Below, one piece after another: positions 25,945 through 38,665 of a stretch of DNA of 64,000 nt. The stretch is from Azadirachta indica. Lineage: Eukaryota > Streptophyta > Magnoliopsida > Sapindales > Meliaceae. The notes beneath the pieces were generated by a model that was not told where the DNA came from, did not search any database, and saw only the letters and a list, made by a program, of their open reading frames with translations. The stretch spans positions 12,704,087 to 12,768,086 of the forward strand of contig CM040447.1 of the NCBI GenBank assembly GCA_022749755.1, read 5' to 3'. How positions within the stretch are numbered: position 1 is the stretch's first letter; each line of letters begins with the position of its first letter. Position numbers and translations under genes: made by a program.

Positions 25945-28107
25945 TCACCAATAATCCCCACAAGAGCACAGTCCGTTATTGAAACAGTGAAATCTGTGGG
26001 CATCCCTGACAGTGATTTCTCTCCCAGCCATCGCAGACATGAATTTGATTGCATTGTGGCAATCCCCACATATTCTCAGGTTCTTCATCACAAGTATAGG
26101 CTCTCCATGTTTAGTTGAAAGCAGTCCAAATGCAACTGCTAGCTTCTCACTGTGATGCACTAACCGCTTCTCCTTCTCTCCGTGCCCTATCTCATCATCC
26201 TTTACCAAAGCCCATCTAACATCAGGCACATAGCCGGCTTCCTTCATCTTCCTTGACATCTCCTCCAGGTAATCACGAATTTTCTTTATCATTGGGTGTG
26301 AACTATCTTCTGCCACAAACACATGTATCCTCTTCTTTACCTCAATCCAGCTAAAACCCGGTTTCTTCTGCACTCCTCTATCACGCATCAGCTTTCTGAT
26401 TGCAGCTACTTCTTCCCATTTACCTACACTAGCATAGATATTAGCAAGCATAATGTATGGAACGGCATTCAAAGGATCCAGCTGAAGAAACTGGTTGGCT
26501 GCTTTAATTGCTAGGTTCATGTTTCCATGTTTTCTACAGGCACCAAGTAGTGCAGCCCAACCAATGGAGCCAGGGCTAAGAGGCATTGATTCAATGAGCC
26601 TCTCAGCTTCATTCAGTTTACCTGCTCGACCCAAAAGATCAATCATGCATGAATAATGTTCTGCCTCTGGTTCAAGACCAAACTTCTCTTTCATCATTTT
26701 AAAATACTTCTGACCCTCCTCAACTTTTCCAGTGTGTGCACATGCAGATAGGAGGGACACAAAGGTTATACTTGTAGGGGGAATGTTTCTCTCCAACATC
26801 CATTCAAAAAGACGTAATGATTCTGCCCCAATCCCATGTTGTGCATAACCTGCAATCATTGAATTCAATGAGACAGTATTATGCTCAGGCATCCTATCAT
26901 ATAACTGTCTTGCATCTTTAAGGTTTCCACACTTTGAATACATAGCTACCAGGGCATTGTTTACTGCAATACGATTTGAGGGAATCTCACTTTTGATTGT
27001 TAATGCATGAATCTGCTTTCCCTGAGAAGGAGATGACAAATTGGAGCATGAACTAATCACACAGACAAAGCTGCAATCATCAGGGCAGTGACCGAGCTGT
27101 TGCATCTTCCTAAAACAATCAAGAGCCTCTTCACTGTAGGCTTCATATTGTGAATACCCAGAAATCATCGTGTTCCAAAGAACCAAGTCTGGCTGAGAAA
27201 TCTCCTCAAACACCTTCATACAATCTCTCACACCACCACTACATTTTGCATACAAATCAATCAAACCACTCCCAATATGAGAATTTTGATGAAACCCTGT
27301 TTTGATCAGCTTAGCATGAAACTGAAGCCCCCCTAACAAATCCTCTGAATGCGTAAATGCAGTCAGAACACTGGCCAAAGTATACATATCAACATCCAAA
27401 TCCATGCGAACCATTTGTTGAAACAAAGCTAGTGCCTTGAGTCCTTCTCTATGCTGCCCATATGCAACAAGCATGGAGTTCCAAGAAACCTCGTCTTTAA
27501 CCTCACCCATCTCACAAAACAACCTTTTTGCCTCGTCTAAAAGCCCATTTCTACTATAATACGTAAGAAGTGAATTATTCACTGAAGCATAATTACCAAA
27601 TCCACAATAAACCACAAAACAATGCAACTGTTTTATCAAACAAACATTGTCACAACAAGCAGTGATCAACCCAGATAACGTAAACCCATCCATGCCAAAA
27701 ACCTTCAGTCTCATATCCTTAAACAAGCGCAAGGCATTTCCAGTCTCTCCTCCATCCGCATAAGCTGAAATGAGAGTGTTATATGATACCAAATCTGGTT
27801 GCGGAATCTGACCGAACAGTTGGTGTGCATCAGCTATACGTGATTCTTTCGCATAGGCCGCAAGAAGAACGTTGAAGGAGAACACATTGGCCTGCTGGGT
27901 TTTGTTAAAGGCGTGACGGGCAGCCGTAAGACAGCCGCATTTGGAGTAAAGGAGGATGAAATGATTGGAGAGATAGGTGGAGGATGGTATGAGGTTTTTG
28001 AGGTAAAGTGCATGGAGGGATTTGCCTGTTAAAATGTCTCTTTGAGCTATGCATGTTTTCACAAGTTGGCTGAAGGTTTGGAAAGTCCATGAGATTTGGC
28101 TCATCAA
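25945..28107 (-). CDS. DYW-class PPR protein, organellar RNA editing factor type (At3g49710-like)
   Basis: This is an intronless frame of 720 residues on the minus strand. PLS-type PPR repeats fill about residues 40-540 (for example [28 protein letters not shown]). E and E+ motifs follow, then a complete DYW domain. The deaminase-like HSE motif is at about 652-654, the zinc-binding CGDC of CGDCHNA at about 680-683, and the protein ends CGDYW. The family carries out or supports C-to-U editing in plastids or mitochondria. With the HxE and CxxC residues present, the deaminase domain appears competent. The target site and organelle are unknown. Sequence and position agree with At3g49710 (about 721 aa), recalled from memory. 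The start is the first Met of the frame (MMSQ). Confidence 0.94.
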   Translation of the reverse strand: MMSQISWTFQTFSQLVKTCIAQRDILTGKSLHALYLKNLIPSSTYLSNHFILLYSKCGCLTAARHAFNKTQQANVFSFNVLLAAYAKESRIADAHQLFGQIPQPDLVSYNTLISAYADGGETGNALRLFKDMRLKVFGMDGFTLSGLITACCDNVCLIKQLHCFVVYCGFGNYASVNNSLLTYYSRNGLLDEAKRLFCEMGEVKDEVSWNSMLVAYGQHREGLKALALFQQMVRMDLDVDMYTLASVLTAFTHSEDLLGGLQFHAKLIKTGFHQNSHIGSGLIDLYAKCSGGVRDCMKVFEEISQPDLVLWNTMISGYSQYEAYSEEALDCFRKMQQLGHCPDDCSFVCVISSCSNLSSPSQGKQIHALTIKSEIPSNRIAVNNALVAMYSKCGNLKDARQLYDRMPEHNTVSLNSMIAGYAQHGIGAESLRLFEWMLERNIPPTSITFVSLLSACAHTGKVEEGQKYFKMMKEKFGLEPEAEHYSCMIDLLGRAGKLNEAERLIESMPLSPGSIGWAALLGACRKHGNMNLAIKAANQFLQLDPLNAVPYIMLANIYASVGKWEEVAAIRKLMRDRGVQKKPGFSWIEVKKRIHVFVAEDSSHPMIKKIRDYLEEMSRKMKEAGYVPDVRWALVKDDEIGHGEKEKRLVHHSEKLAVAFGLLSTKHGEPILVMKNLRICGDCHNAIKFMSAMAGREITVRDAHRFHCFNNGLCSCGDYW

Positions 28108-28772
28108 GTTTTCATTACTTCGAAAGAATAATGGTCACGTTTTATTTGATTAGGTTTTAGATTTAGTCCTACATATTATATTATATTGCTATTATTATTT
28201 GCTATATGTACAGAGCTCATACTTTGCCCGCCAAACTAAACTACAATGGATTGGGCTCAAGGCGAATGAAGTTACGCAGTTGAATGATGGATCGAAATTT
28301 TGGGTCTGATGATTTAAATCTTGTAATATCCAATATCTGCAAACAATAGAATTTACGCACTAAATTCATTATTGAACTGTTGTCAACCTCAACCATCCCG
28401 TGTTTCAAAAACACTTTTTGGTTCTGACACGAAAAACTCTGCTTCATTTCTTTCACCAAAAGGACTTGGAAGAAACAACTTTCTCCTCTCAAACTTATCC
28501 ATGGTTACTAATTGGTATATTAGGATGCCACCGTTGCTCTAAGAAACTAAAAATGCCTTCGATCCAACGAGCATATTGATATAGATTAAAATATTATCTG
28601 TCACGTGATTACCTATGTGGGAGGTCCATATATCAGAAATATGCATGTCGGTAGAATCACTTATTTTAAACTTCTTAAAACGACAATTCATTTAAATATG
28701 AGGGATAGACCGAATAGCAAATGTCCAAATTACTACAATTTGGGTAAAAGGAATAGTGACTTGAGCCTAATA

Positions 28773-28793
28773 ATGTGGGAAGTTGTCCCACAT
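28773..28793. repeat. 21-bp palindrome with TCCCACAT end
   Basis: ATGTGGGA and TCCCACAT flank a five-base centre. TCCCACAT is often seen near the ends of short plant LTR elements, but no matching second LTR was found, so this could also be a chance inverted repeat or a protein-binding site. Confidence 0.5.
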
Positions 28794-30715
28794 AAAATTG
28801 ATCTCTAATAATTTGCATAACGTTATCTTTACTTAACTTAGTTGAGCGGAAAATATAGCACAGCCAATATAGAGACAACACATGGAAAGAGGGTGGTGAG
28901 CTGACCAATGAGACATGAACACGTGGACGGAAGCAGAGTTTCCTTATCAGAAAGCCACTAAGCTCACGGGAAGTGAGAGTAAGTGTCCTTTTAATTTAAC
29001 TTTTTTATCAATAAAAATTTTTTTTAATAATAAACGTTTTTTTTTATTTTTTTAATCTCATCTAATTAACAATAAAATTTTTTTTTAAATTAAAAGAACT
29101 ATTTTTTTATTAAAAGAAATTTAAAATTTTAATTTTTAATAATAAATTTTTTCTAATTTTTTTAAAAGATAAAATTGTTTAAAAATATATTTATTAAAAT
29201 AATTATTTAAATTTTTTTTTAAAATTTATTTATAATAAATAAACCATTCATACAAATTTTACGGATAAAAAATTATTTTATAAAATTTTATTTGAAAAAA
29301 CATAATAAACGAATAAAGTGACAGTCTACTGACCACTACGACAACACTTATGTGTGATGACGATATCTCCATCCACCATGACACTTATATATAAACGTCA
29401 GTGCTTTCCAAAAGGAAGTAAGTCATTTTCTCTCTCTCCAAAAAGTTTAAAGACATTAAGCACACTAATCACAACTAAATTTCTATGCTAAGATAAAATT
29501 TCTACGTTAAGAAAATTAGCAACGATTAAATTACTTTTAAAACTTTTCAAAAGAAAAAAAAAATGCTAAGATAAAATTTTCTAGGTAAAATAATAAGTTA
29601 TGTGTACAAGTAAGCACAAACTAGCTCAATATATAATACGAGCCTCAATCAAATTATTGAATAAATTTGATTCGATTTTATTTTTTTTTTTACGTTTTTA
29701 ATTTTATTGACATTAAATTTTATTATTTTTAATATATTTTTTAAAAGTAAATTTTCAGTTATTTAATAAAATTATAATAACACACAAATAAAAAAAAATT
29801 AATAAATGTCACCGTATTTTAAAATTTCTTACAAAATTGATTTTTAATTTTACTTTCAATTTTAAAAATAAAAAAATTGAACTAAATTGTTTTAGTTTTC
29901 ATAAAATGGAATTGAATGATTAAAGAATTTTTCTTTAATTAATCGATTTAATTCGATTTTTTTTGAACTTTTTAATTTTTTCTACCCATCCCTACGTGAG
30001 TTATAAGTAAAAAGTATTTAGATGACTTAAAGTTAATGCATTTTTTGATATATCAACCATAGTATTAATTTTATTGTAATCCAAATTTTTGCAAAAAAAA
30101 CATTTACTTATTTTCATTTGCCTCGAAATATAAAAAATCTTATTTTCGGTTATTGGATCATTCAAAATCTTTCAATTAAAATACATTTTCTTTCTCTTTA
30201 TACTTTTCTAAAAAAGGTTAGATAAAAAGAGAAAAATTGAAGGTGAATGTTGTTCATCGCTCTAGTCCTAAAAACCGGTTTTCATTCTCAACATTTTCAG
30301 AACTCACAAGTATAAAAACTATTTATTTATCCATATGAAACTATTGTTACTTCTATTAAAAATATCTTCTTCAAATTAATTATGTATTGTATTAAGAGGC
30401 AGTATGAGATTACTGTAAATATTGAAATAACATATTTCTGTTGTATTGTAAAAATAATCAATTTTAAAGAGAATCAGTTCATTATTTAATAAACTTTATT
30501 TATTAAAGTACTGTAAATTTCAAAAATAGTTTTGTGTGTTTGATAAATTTATTGTTAAAAATATTGTAGTAATACAAATTACTAAATGTATATAGTAAAT
30601 AGTAATGAATGAAAATTACTTTAACTATTTAATGTATATTTAGGTACCAAAAATTCAAATTGATAACAATATCGCTCTTATTTATTTATTAATGAAGTAA
30701 TGACAGGTGAATTAT

Positions 30716-30740
30716 ATAATATAATATAATATAATATAAT
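30716..30740. repeat. (ATAAT)5 microsatellite
   Basis: Five perfect ATAAT units directly abut the left arm of the foldback element starting at about 30740. Confidence 0.9.
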
Positions 30741-31440
30741 ATATGCTTACTTAAAATAATTTATAAAAAAAAATAAATCAAAAGTAAAAAAATAATTAAA
30801 AAAATTTTGTTTTAATAAATTTATTTCTCAATTAAAGTTAAAATTTAAGAATTATTTTGTAAGGTTAATTTTGGATTCTTATAATTTTAAATAGAAATAT
30901 TTGACATTACATTTACAAATGAAATTATTTTTCAAAATTAGATTCTAAAAAACAATTTTTCTCTAATTTCTTAAAACCTACTTTAAGATGGTGTGATTTT
31001 GGTAAAAGTGATTTTAATTACCAAACATTTAAAATGACTTTTACATTTTCAAAATCACTTTTACTTTTCCTATATGCCGTTTGGGATTACTATTGAAAAA
31101 TATAAAAGTTATTTTTAAAAGTCAAAATCATTTTAGGTATATAATAAAACTTTTTCAAAATCACTTTTGGTATAATCACTTATCTTACAATAGATTTCGA
31201 GAGTAAGAGAATGGTCACTTTTCAAGATCAATTTTATCTTCAAATATAATATCAAATATACTTATTTAAAATTACAAAAACTCAAAATTAACTTTAAAAT
31301 AATTATTAAAATTTAATTTTAATTAAGAAATAAATTTTTTAAAAATAAAGTATTTTCTTTTTATCATTTATATTTATTTATGTTTTATAATTAAATATTT
31401 TATTTCTTTTATTATAAATTATTTTAAGTTAACATATGTA
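30740..31440. mobile_element. Foldback/MITE-like element with long imperfect inverted repeats
   Basis: The reverse complement of about 31100-31440 aligns with about 30740-31080 over nearly the full arm. Paired blocks include CTTACTTAAAATAATTTATA against the complement of ATTATTTTAAGTTAAC, the AAATTTATTTCT-CAATTAAA block, and GGTTAATTTTGG with TTTTAAATA. Arm identity by eye is about 70%. There is no coding capacity, the total is about 700 bp and the centre lies near 31090. This is a typical size and form for a non-autonomous DNA transposon. No clear target-site duplication was identified, so the superfamily is unassigned. Confidence 0.7.
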
Positions 31441-31689
31441 TATACGCACCTCTATTTATAAACTTTTATATAAACATTAAATTTTTATTCATTATTATTC
31501 ATTATATACATTTTGGTCATTTACATTATTATAACATTTCAACAATAAATTTATTAAAAGTATAAAACTAATTATTAAATTTATAATACTTTTAAATATA
31601 AAATTTATTAAATACTAAATTGATTATTTGAATGGCACAACAAAAACAAAGAATCCTAAATAAATCAATGGTCGTCGGGTACAAATAAC

Positions 31690-32180
31690 AAGTCAGAACC
31701 CTACTAAATGTAAAGCAAGATTAGGCCCACGAGAGAAAGCCCAGGCCATGGTACTTAAGGCCTGCACATTTGTCCGATGTTCGTCACGTTTTAATGCCAC
31801 TTCTGAAGCGACAAAAATTTGGCAGCAGCAGAGCCAGGCTCAAAGATACAAGGCAGGCTGCGAGTAGTGTTGAATTCTGCATACATACCACTTCACAAAC
31901 AGCAAAAGGAAACATATCTGAGAGTTTTTTTTCACTTTGCTACAGAGCTGGCCCACCAAACTTGGGTGTTCCTTCATCAGGAACCCATCATTCATGATCA
32001 TGAGTGTATGATTCAATGGAGGGAAAATTTGCTAGAACTGCAAGAGTTAAGACGAGATGGACCCAAACAGCTGTAAGGATTAGAAACGATAGAAACTCAT
32101 TGGTTAACTAAGACTGGTTTTGGGCCCATGTAAATTCCCTAACGGGCCTTCATTCCGCCCATTCAGTGTTTGTTTTTTTC
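31690..32180. other. GC-richer island with TGGGCC/GGCCCA motifs, no gene recognised
   Basis: This 490-bp stretch is clearly less AT-rich than the surrounding kilobases. It has GGCCCA at about 31724, a TGGGCCCA palindrome at 32121-32128 and GGGCC near 32144. Two overlapping small frames (75 and 85 codons) have no domain. It may be a promoter-like remnant, a non-coding transcript or an old insertion. Confidence 0.35.
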
Positions 32181-35100
32181 GGTCCCTTACCACTTGGACC
32201 CCATTGAATATATACATAAGCTTCCATAGTATGTTTTATTTCAATTTTTTATTTATTTTTTTTTATATTTAAAGAAAAAGAGAGGGAGTATCTGCATCTC
32301 CTTTTATACCCAAATCAAAACAATCGTAATACGTCACCTACCATATGTTGTTTGTTGTGTGATTGAATTCATAGTTTAATGGGGATATAAAGAATTTTCA
32401 ACTTCAAATCTCTTTAAAATACAAAACAATAAAACAAATCCAATCTCCATTTCTCATACATCATATACAAAAGATCATTGACAATATAGTATATCTTCTT
32501 CAAACTTTTTTTTTTTTAATCCTTTTCATTTTAGGTAGATGTATAAATTAAGTTAGAGTCTATATATGCCACAACTAATATTATTAGTTTATAGTAATTA
32601 GTTAAGATTCATCGATGGAACAAAATAATCTGAAACAATTATATAGCACAATGCATAGACTTCTTGTTGAGCCATCAAACATTAATTTAGAATATGTTAA
32701 ATTATTCTAAACAAAAATAATAAGACAAACGAATAAACAGAGAAATCTGAAACATCTAAATATATGTCCACAGGTTGATCGGATTCAACGCACACAACAC
32801 GGCAAGATCAGACTAACTAATAAAAAAATAACGAGTAATTAAATGTGTTTAATGCTATATAAACTCGTTAAAACTTAAATTTAAGAATCAAACCCAGGCG
32901 ACGGGATCCCGAAATGACATATATCTAGCTCGAGAGATTAGGTCTTCAGGCTCCACTGAGGAAGAAGAGTCAAATCGTTAAAGCAAAAATTGACCCACCA
33001 CGAGGGATGGTAGCATCAATACTGGTTGCTACAGCATATGATATGATGATGAAAGGAGTAGTAGCTAGCTAGAGTTTGAAGAATGAAAAGCAAAACTTAA
33101 ATCTCCAAGTTGTAATGCATGGGATTGAAGTTAAATCGTAGGCCAGCATCCACGTACAAATTGAACAACCATCACTTTCAATCTAGGCTGGACTAAGTAG
33201 CATCTGCGACGAAACAAGGCAAAGCTGCATGGCCTTGATTTTGAATTGCTTGCTAGCTGCAGCAAATAATTACAGAAGAAACCCAAAAAAACTTTGGTCC
33301 TTATTAGCTTAAATTTGATGTATGAGTTACGTACATATTCTATGCTTCGTTGTTACCAATGATGACCCACTTGGTGTTTAATTAGCAAGGACAAAACAAA
33401 AATGTGGTTGGCTAAAGCAAGAATATGACTGGCTTAAAAATGGGTCTTCATTCTTATAATTTTTAATAGGACTTCGATCGAACAAGTTGATCATTCTAGC
33501 TCTATTGTCAAATTGAACTGGATCTATCATCTATCAATGATCGATGTAATCATGGCGGCATGGATATATGGTATAAGAATTTGATATATATGCATTCATT
33601 TTGAGGATATATTAATTGTGTGTTTTTCAAGTCATAGCGTGACATATAGTTAATATCTCTGTCACTAAGTCTTAAGTTTTAGTTCATTGCAATAAATTGA
33701 GGTTCCCTATATTCATATTTATTTGACCTCGAAATTCGAAAGTTAAGTCTATTAGTTTGCGACTTTTCTTTTATGTTACATATGTTAAGCCGGTGTATGA
33801 ATTTTGTCAGTTTTAATATTAGTACTAAAAATATAAATTTTTTATATAAATTGATTTTATACTATTGTTCAATTATTACATGATATCTCCATTATTTATT
33901 TTTATTATTTTTATTGACTACGTTAATTTTGTACTTTCATTCAACCAAAATATTACATATTGTAATAATTTCTTATCATCACGAACAAAAATTATATTTT
34001 ATATTTTAATTTTTTTGCTTTTATGATAGAGTTTTAGGTAACGTTAGATTATCAAATTGTATATCATCTATTAACACTATAAATTTATTTTTAAATTACT
34101 AATCATAATATAATAATTATTACTATAGATAAAAGAGCACATACCATAATTATATTATATAGATACTTCAAAAAACAATGGTTATATTAATTAATGAGTA
34201 ATACTAGACATTTCAAGTAATTATCTCAAAATTTATTCAGTATATTCAAATTAATGAATGTCACATTCTTAATTGAAATGAAAGTTGAGATACAGTTTGA
34301 AAGTTTTAGTATTACTTTTAATTAATATGGAAATCAAGTTAAAACTTGGATGTATAACATTTCATAATTTTTGAATTTAAATTAGTTGCTGAAAATTTAT
34401 CCAAAAACTATTTAAAAATACTCTAGTCAAATGTGGTTTTTAAAGTATTATTATTATCTTTATAATTTTTTAAAAGAAAATATTACCCTCTGAATTGATA
34501 CAAACATGGCTAGGTAGGTCTATACATGCATGGAACATTAATTTTAGATTGTAACTCCATATGTGTTGAATAAGGGAAAGTATCTGGAAACATGGAAGGG
34601 GAAGTACATGTATTAAAAGGTTAAGCACAACAAATTGCTATTGATTTTCGATAACGTTTTTCCAAAGGAATACTAGTATTAACGGATTTCATATATTCTA
34701 TCTTTTTACCAAGATACGAATGAAATCCAACCCTTTTTTCTCGAGCCGTGAATTATACTTAGACGCAAGTCTAGATAATAAGAAACATTGAACACATGTC
34801 TCCATTAACGTTCTCGATTAATTCTCTTCACTGATAAACATCTCTTGCATGAATAAAGTTCAAAGTGCTTCCTTTTCAATGTATCAGAACGCAGAAACGT
34901 TTCACCTCATTAGACAATAATTTGGACAGAAACCAATTATCGGCCACATATATTAAACTCTAAGAAAACGAAAGTTAGACTTATCAAAATCAGCTTCCTA
35001 ATTTCATGCAAAACTAGTTAGCTAGCTAGCTAGCACTACTCTAGAACGAGCAGCTTTGACTTTTTCATTATCCAAATATGGAGAAAATGCAAATTATATT

Positions 35101-37904
35101 GATGTAACATTCAAGTCTATGACTACATAAGTTCGAAGTTCTTAATTAAATTCAAGACTTTCACTTAAGTTCAATAATGGAGAAAGAAAACTTATTAAAC
35201 TTGGATGAGAGAAGACTTGGGTTGCACTCTTAACTCTGTTTGGAATTAATTAACGTGTGTTTTGATTCTATAAATTTAGTAAAGTGGGTAGGCATAGTTT
35301 TCGTTGACTTTGTGATAAATTTCGATGAATATTCGTCAAGCTAGCTAGCTAGCACATCAAATTGAATTACTGAAAGAGACACGGAGAATTCAATATATAT
35401 ATATATATATATCTCATGAAGAAGATGAAGGGGAGGGGGCCTACGTCATTGAAGAAAGGAAACAAATGAACCATGACAGTGTCTCCTCGGAAGAGTGAGA
35501 GGCATGGAATAACGTGAGCATCATGTTAGGTGTCAGCAATAGACTTAGGTCTTAAAATGGACCCCCGAGCCTACATTCTACATTCTTATGTTGAAGTGGT
35601 GGGGGCATCTAAACAAGGCTCTCACATGCCTTAATAACCCTTCTTCTACTACAAACCACGTGGCCCCCCTCTATTATTCATAAATATTTCCCCCCTCAAA
35701 TACACCTAAAATGCTAGTATTAGAAACACATGTATAATACATATGTATATATATGTGTGTGTGTATATATAATAATAATAAAATTTTTTCAAAATAAAAA
35801 AAATTGATATTGAATTAATCAATTTGCATGCTTAGGAGTATAAGTTTTTTTTTTTTTTATTAATCAAATGGAATATGGTGCAATAAGTGTACTCGACAAC
35901 CCTATAATTAGAATGGGGTTTGCATGAGCCAAAGGTACTACCAAGTTGGATGAGCAATTAGACAAACCAATAATTTTCCTATATATGCAAACAGATTCAT
36001 GATCATCTAATACACAACACTCCATGTACGTAATTTACTAACTATATTAATCTTTGGTTGTGAATGAACATTACATGATTGAATTGCGATTTCTCATCAT
36101 GTCTTCACTTCTCGAACCATATCTATTGAGGCCAAATGGTATCAAGTTGCATCAATCAGATCACAAGCCATATGGGAGGACCCATTTGTTTGAATGGTAA
36201 GTAGAATTGAGGGACCCTATTATGGGCGTTTTCCGTGTATTATATATAAAAAGCATTAATTTGGGTTATTTTGGCTTAATTAATTAATGTCAACTTACGC
36301 GTTTCCGCACTCAAAAATTCTCACGATACATTGTTGTCTTTATCAAACCATTAGTCAAATTTTTTGCCATAGGCGTCCCTTTCTGGTTAACTAATTAAAC
36401 TTATCTATAATTTAATCTCAAACCAGATTTAACCATACCCATATCACAACACTATCACATTATTATGCGTTCTACACCAAAATAGTAATTTAGACTTCGA
36501 ACAAACACACAATAAGCTGGTATTTTTCTGAATGTTGACTTTGTCTTCGGCCGAAAAGAACCATATTTGGGTTCCCCACAAATTTCAGTTTTGGTCTGTC
36601 GTAGCGTTTATTAAAATAGTGTGACGATCTTAAATAATTAATCAGACTTGCTCTCTCAGTGGTCAAATGTGGATCATCAAGTTTTACACGTCAAAAAGGA
36701 AGAGATCATTGATCGAGTCCAAGGGGCTTTTATTGCAAGTATTCAAATGGACTCGCTAATTAAGTACGAAGATTAACAAACTGTACTCTTGAGGTTACTT
36801 CGCTGTTGTTTCCTTCATTTGTATTAGTGACCCACTCAAACCTTGAATCCATGAAAGGATCAAAGACAAGAGAGCTGGGTTATAATGCGATAATATAATT
36901 AGCTGTCCCTCACTATTTTCTTGATTCGAATGTCACAAAGTGAAGAAACTGTGCTAAAAAGGTAAAGAAATATCCTTCAAATCTGGGAGCGCAGTGTCCC
37001 ATAGCCTCTTACCACCCTCACTTAACATTTTTGCTAACTCGTTCCGGCAATATTTATGCAAAATTGAAAAGCTCACAAGTCCCTTTTAATAACTTTTTAT
37101 AGCCTAAAAAATAAAATTAAAAAAAATAGAGTTTTAACTCACTTTTTACGGTGAAATTTATAGTTCAGCTTCCTTTTGTTCGCTGATTATGATTTCTGAC
37201 AACTTACAATGGGGCATTTAGAAATCTAGGAGCTAAAACTAAGGGCGGAAGACTGTTCACAAGTTTTGAGCAATAATTGCTGTCTTTGATACTTCTTGAA
37301 TCTTACCCACTTCCATAAATCTCATAACCTATCTTTCTTTGAATATAATTTTTTGCTTAATCATAGAGGAACAAAAATCTATAATAAATACCAACCAATC
37401 TCCACCGTCCATGTGGTGGGTAATATCATGAAAATATGACTATCAAGTTGCATTTTAGTTTTCGAATAATGGCAGTCCATTTATTACGGAACCGCAATGA
37501 TTTAAAATTTTGTTAAATTCTGACAACGGAGTACGAAATACCTAGAATGGCATTATGAAAAAATGTTTTTCGCAATTCACACTGCAAGGACTCGGTTCTT
37601 TTATTGGTTCTTCAAATAGTAATGTTCAATTAAGGATGTCATGATCTAATTAACATTAATGGATGACTTAAGCTATATGGTTTTGGCAAATTGAAAATTA
37701 CCTCTGTACATTTTGGTGCCATTTCTTGCACAGCAAAGCGTATCTTTTAATTTGTTCACACTAGCGATACTTCAACCTTTGACTTCAAATCAAAAAGTTT
37801 TGTTTGCTGCTTGATTTCTAGGGTCATCATACAAACAAATATGAAGAAAATATTAACATAAAATATTTTTTTTTCTTCTGAAAATAAAAAAAGAACAGAT
37901 ACGG

Positions 37905-38665
37905 ATGGGAGGGAATAAAGAGAGAGAAAAATGGCCGACACAGGCTAGGTGGGCTAGCGTAGCTAGGGGGCATATGGACCAGGGTACATTTTAAGGTCCA
38001 AGTTAGCATGGACTTTGTGGGTCAGTCTAGCCACTTTTACATGAGATTTGCTGTCGGCTTGGCTTTCTAAAAACTGCTACAATTTGCCTTTTTTTTTTTT
38101 TTTTTTTGGTTTTGTTTTCTCTCCTAGTTAATCTTTTTTTTTTTTTTTGGGTTTCTTTGTTTTCACTCGCTGCAACACTCGAAAATCTTATAAACATTTG
38201 TGATATAATAGAGTTACTATAACTATTCCACGCGAGTTTGTAGCAGGTGTAGCATACCTTATTAATTGGATAAAAACTTGGAGTACAGAAGTGTGTGAAT
38301 GTTTGGGGGACGGTGGATAAAGCGCGTATAATTATCAGTTTCTCCAGTAATATAAATTATTAATAAGCTAAGGAAATCCTGTCTGGATGGTCAAAAGTGT
38401 CTTTGTCAAGCTGTCGTGGCATTAATTCTTCACTTACGAAACAGCTATATATACACATACATTGTTATAGAACCACTGCGACGAACCATTCAGTTTTCAA
38501 TATTTCTTCAAATCAATCTCTCACACTTCCCTTTCTCTCTCTCAAAAATTCTTTCTGGCTTGTTCTCTCTCTGTCTTTTGCTTTTCCACTTCAGTTAAAG
38601 CTAGCTAGCTATTTCTGTTCCTCTAGCTTCAAACACTCCTTAACGTGTGTAGAAAAAAAAAAAGA
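37905..38665 (+). promoter_or_regulatory. Promoter and leader of the first ACC synthase gene
   Basis: A TATATATA box lies at 38446-38453, about 215 bases before the ATG, within GCTATATATACAC. The block from about 37921 (AAAATGGCCGACA) to the TATA box is shared in order with the region before the second ACS gene. Shared pieces include ATGGACTTTGT, ATGAGATTTGC, GGATAAAGCG and GGTCAAAAGTG. The leader carries a CT-rich tract. A long T-rich tract lies at 38090-38150. Confidence 0.65.

Larger units (their letters stand above)
28108..37904. other. Gene-poor AT-rich interval upstream of the first ACC synthase
   Basis: Nearly 10 kb with no supported coding exon. It contains likely promoter sequence of the DYW-PPR gene near 28110-28500, an imperfect palindrome at 28773-28793, a foldback element at 30740-31440, a GC-richer island at 31690-32180 and (AT)n runs such as 35393-35412. 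The remainder is AT-rich sequence in which I see nothing specific. Confidence 0.6.

Noticed and set aside
29640..29990. Possible hAT-type element ending CTACCCATCCCTA
   Set aside because: One end resembles common hAT-like termini, but no matching inverted end or target duplication was found.
31770..32076. Two overlapping 75-85 codon frames as a possible small gene
   Set aside because: They overlap in different frames and neither has a domain or gene-like context; kept only as a composition island.
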